Shown: positions 41,051 through 41,141 of the stretch, in pieces
Layout of the letters: the number at the start of each line of letters is the position of its first letter
How positions within the stretch are numbered: the first letter of the stretch is position 1
Assembly (NCBI GenBank): GCA_003552325.1
Contig: PUKM01000163.1
Coordinates: 1-41,141, forward strand
Direction: 5' to 3'
DNA from: Natrialbaceae archaeon
GTDB taxonomy: Archaea; Halobacteriota; Halobacteria; Halobacteriales; Natrialbaceae
Length of the DNA: 41,141 bases
Program-made: the position numbers and the translations under genes
Notes under the pieces: model-generated
The model's database searches: none
What the model saw: only the letters and a program-made list of their open reading frames with translations
What the model was told of the DNA's origin: nothing

Positions 41051-41141
41051 CGTGATGATCACAACCGAAGGTTTCCGCGAGAGTAGGGGCTGCCTCAATA
41101 CCGTTGGCAAGCCGTAAGGGATACGCTCGAGTGTGGAGGCA

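Noticed and set aside
1-41141. CRISPR arrays, IS elements, tRNA or rRNA genes
   Set aside because: No regularly spaced repeats, transposase motifs, terminal inverted repeats or tRNA arms were found by reading; a dedicated tRNA and repeat search would be decisive.

Overview
The window is a haloarchaeal chromosome segment. The support is threefold: strongly acidic proteins throughout, GC-rich third codon positions, and many genes with a TATA-like hexamer 24-29 bases before the start codon (leaderless transcripts). Halophile families also recur: a HalOD1 protein, a bacterio-opsin-activator-type HTH regulator, a haloarchaeal FKBP, and GlpABC with GlpK. The hexamer CTCGAG is very frequent, which I associate with Natrialbales-type genomes; that placement is an inference. 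I saw no tRNA, rRNA, IS element, CRISPR array or origin repeat by eye.

Layout. 1-979: dapB (5' end only) and dapA of lysine/diaminopimelate synthesis. 1370-4252: a small membrane protein and two overlapping genes for membrane proteins ending in TrkA-C-like domains. 4464-6584: metG. 6688-10137: four consecutive genes for extremely acidic, low-complexity proteins. Two of them carry an almost perfect seven-step glycine zipper, one carries a conserved LDLDGL-type motif plus amphipathic helices, and one ends in a Rho-N/SAP-like element. This is the best candidate for an undescribed system. 10189-10661: a small zinc-finger protein and a small unknown. 10738-16366 (minus): glpA-glpB-glpC followed with no gap by an Orc1/Cdc6-like protein whose Walker A lysine is missing. 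16694-19193: glpK and a multi-spanning membrane protein, divergent from glpABC across a 327-base regulatory region. 19325-22583: a universal stress protein, two small membrane proteins, a HAD phosphatase and the wyosine enzyme Taw1. 22955-26182: ribK-ribB, an orphan HalOD1 protein, a thiamine-binding protein, an unknown overlapping gene and a CYTH protein. 26267-30206: FKBP isomerase, a RecA/RAD55-like protein without a P-loop, and sucC-sucD. 30444-37281: a histidine-utilisation cluster (hutU-hutG-hutI, hutH) with a divergent HTH regulator and an antisense DsrE-like gene. 37535-41019: an unknown, a metzincin protease, a membrane coiled-coil protein, and a PiT phosphate transporter with a universal stress protein.

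The metabolic genes describe a cell that uses glycerol (GlpK makes glycerol-3-phosphate, GlpABC oxidises it at the membrane) and histidine (HutHUIG to glutamate), both feeding central metabolism. In that light the in-frame TGA in sucD, the TCA-cycle succinyl-CoA ligase alpha subunit, stands out. The reading frame is otherwise intact to a normal length of 289 codons, but the active-site histidine lies after the stop. It needs to be resolved as sequence error, real lesion or recoding.
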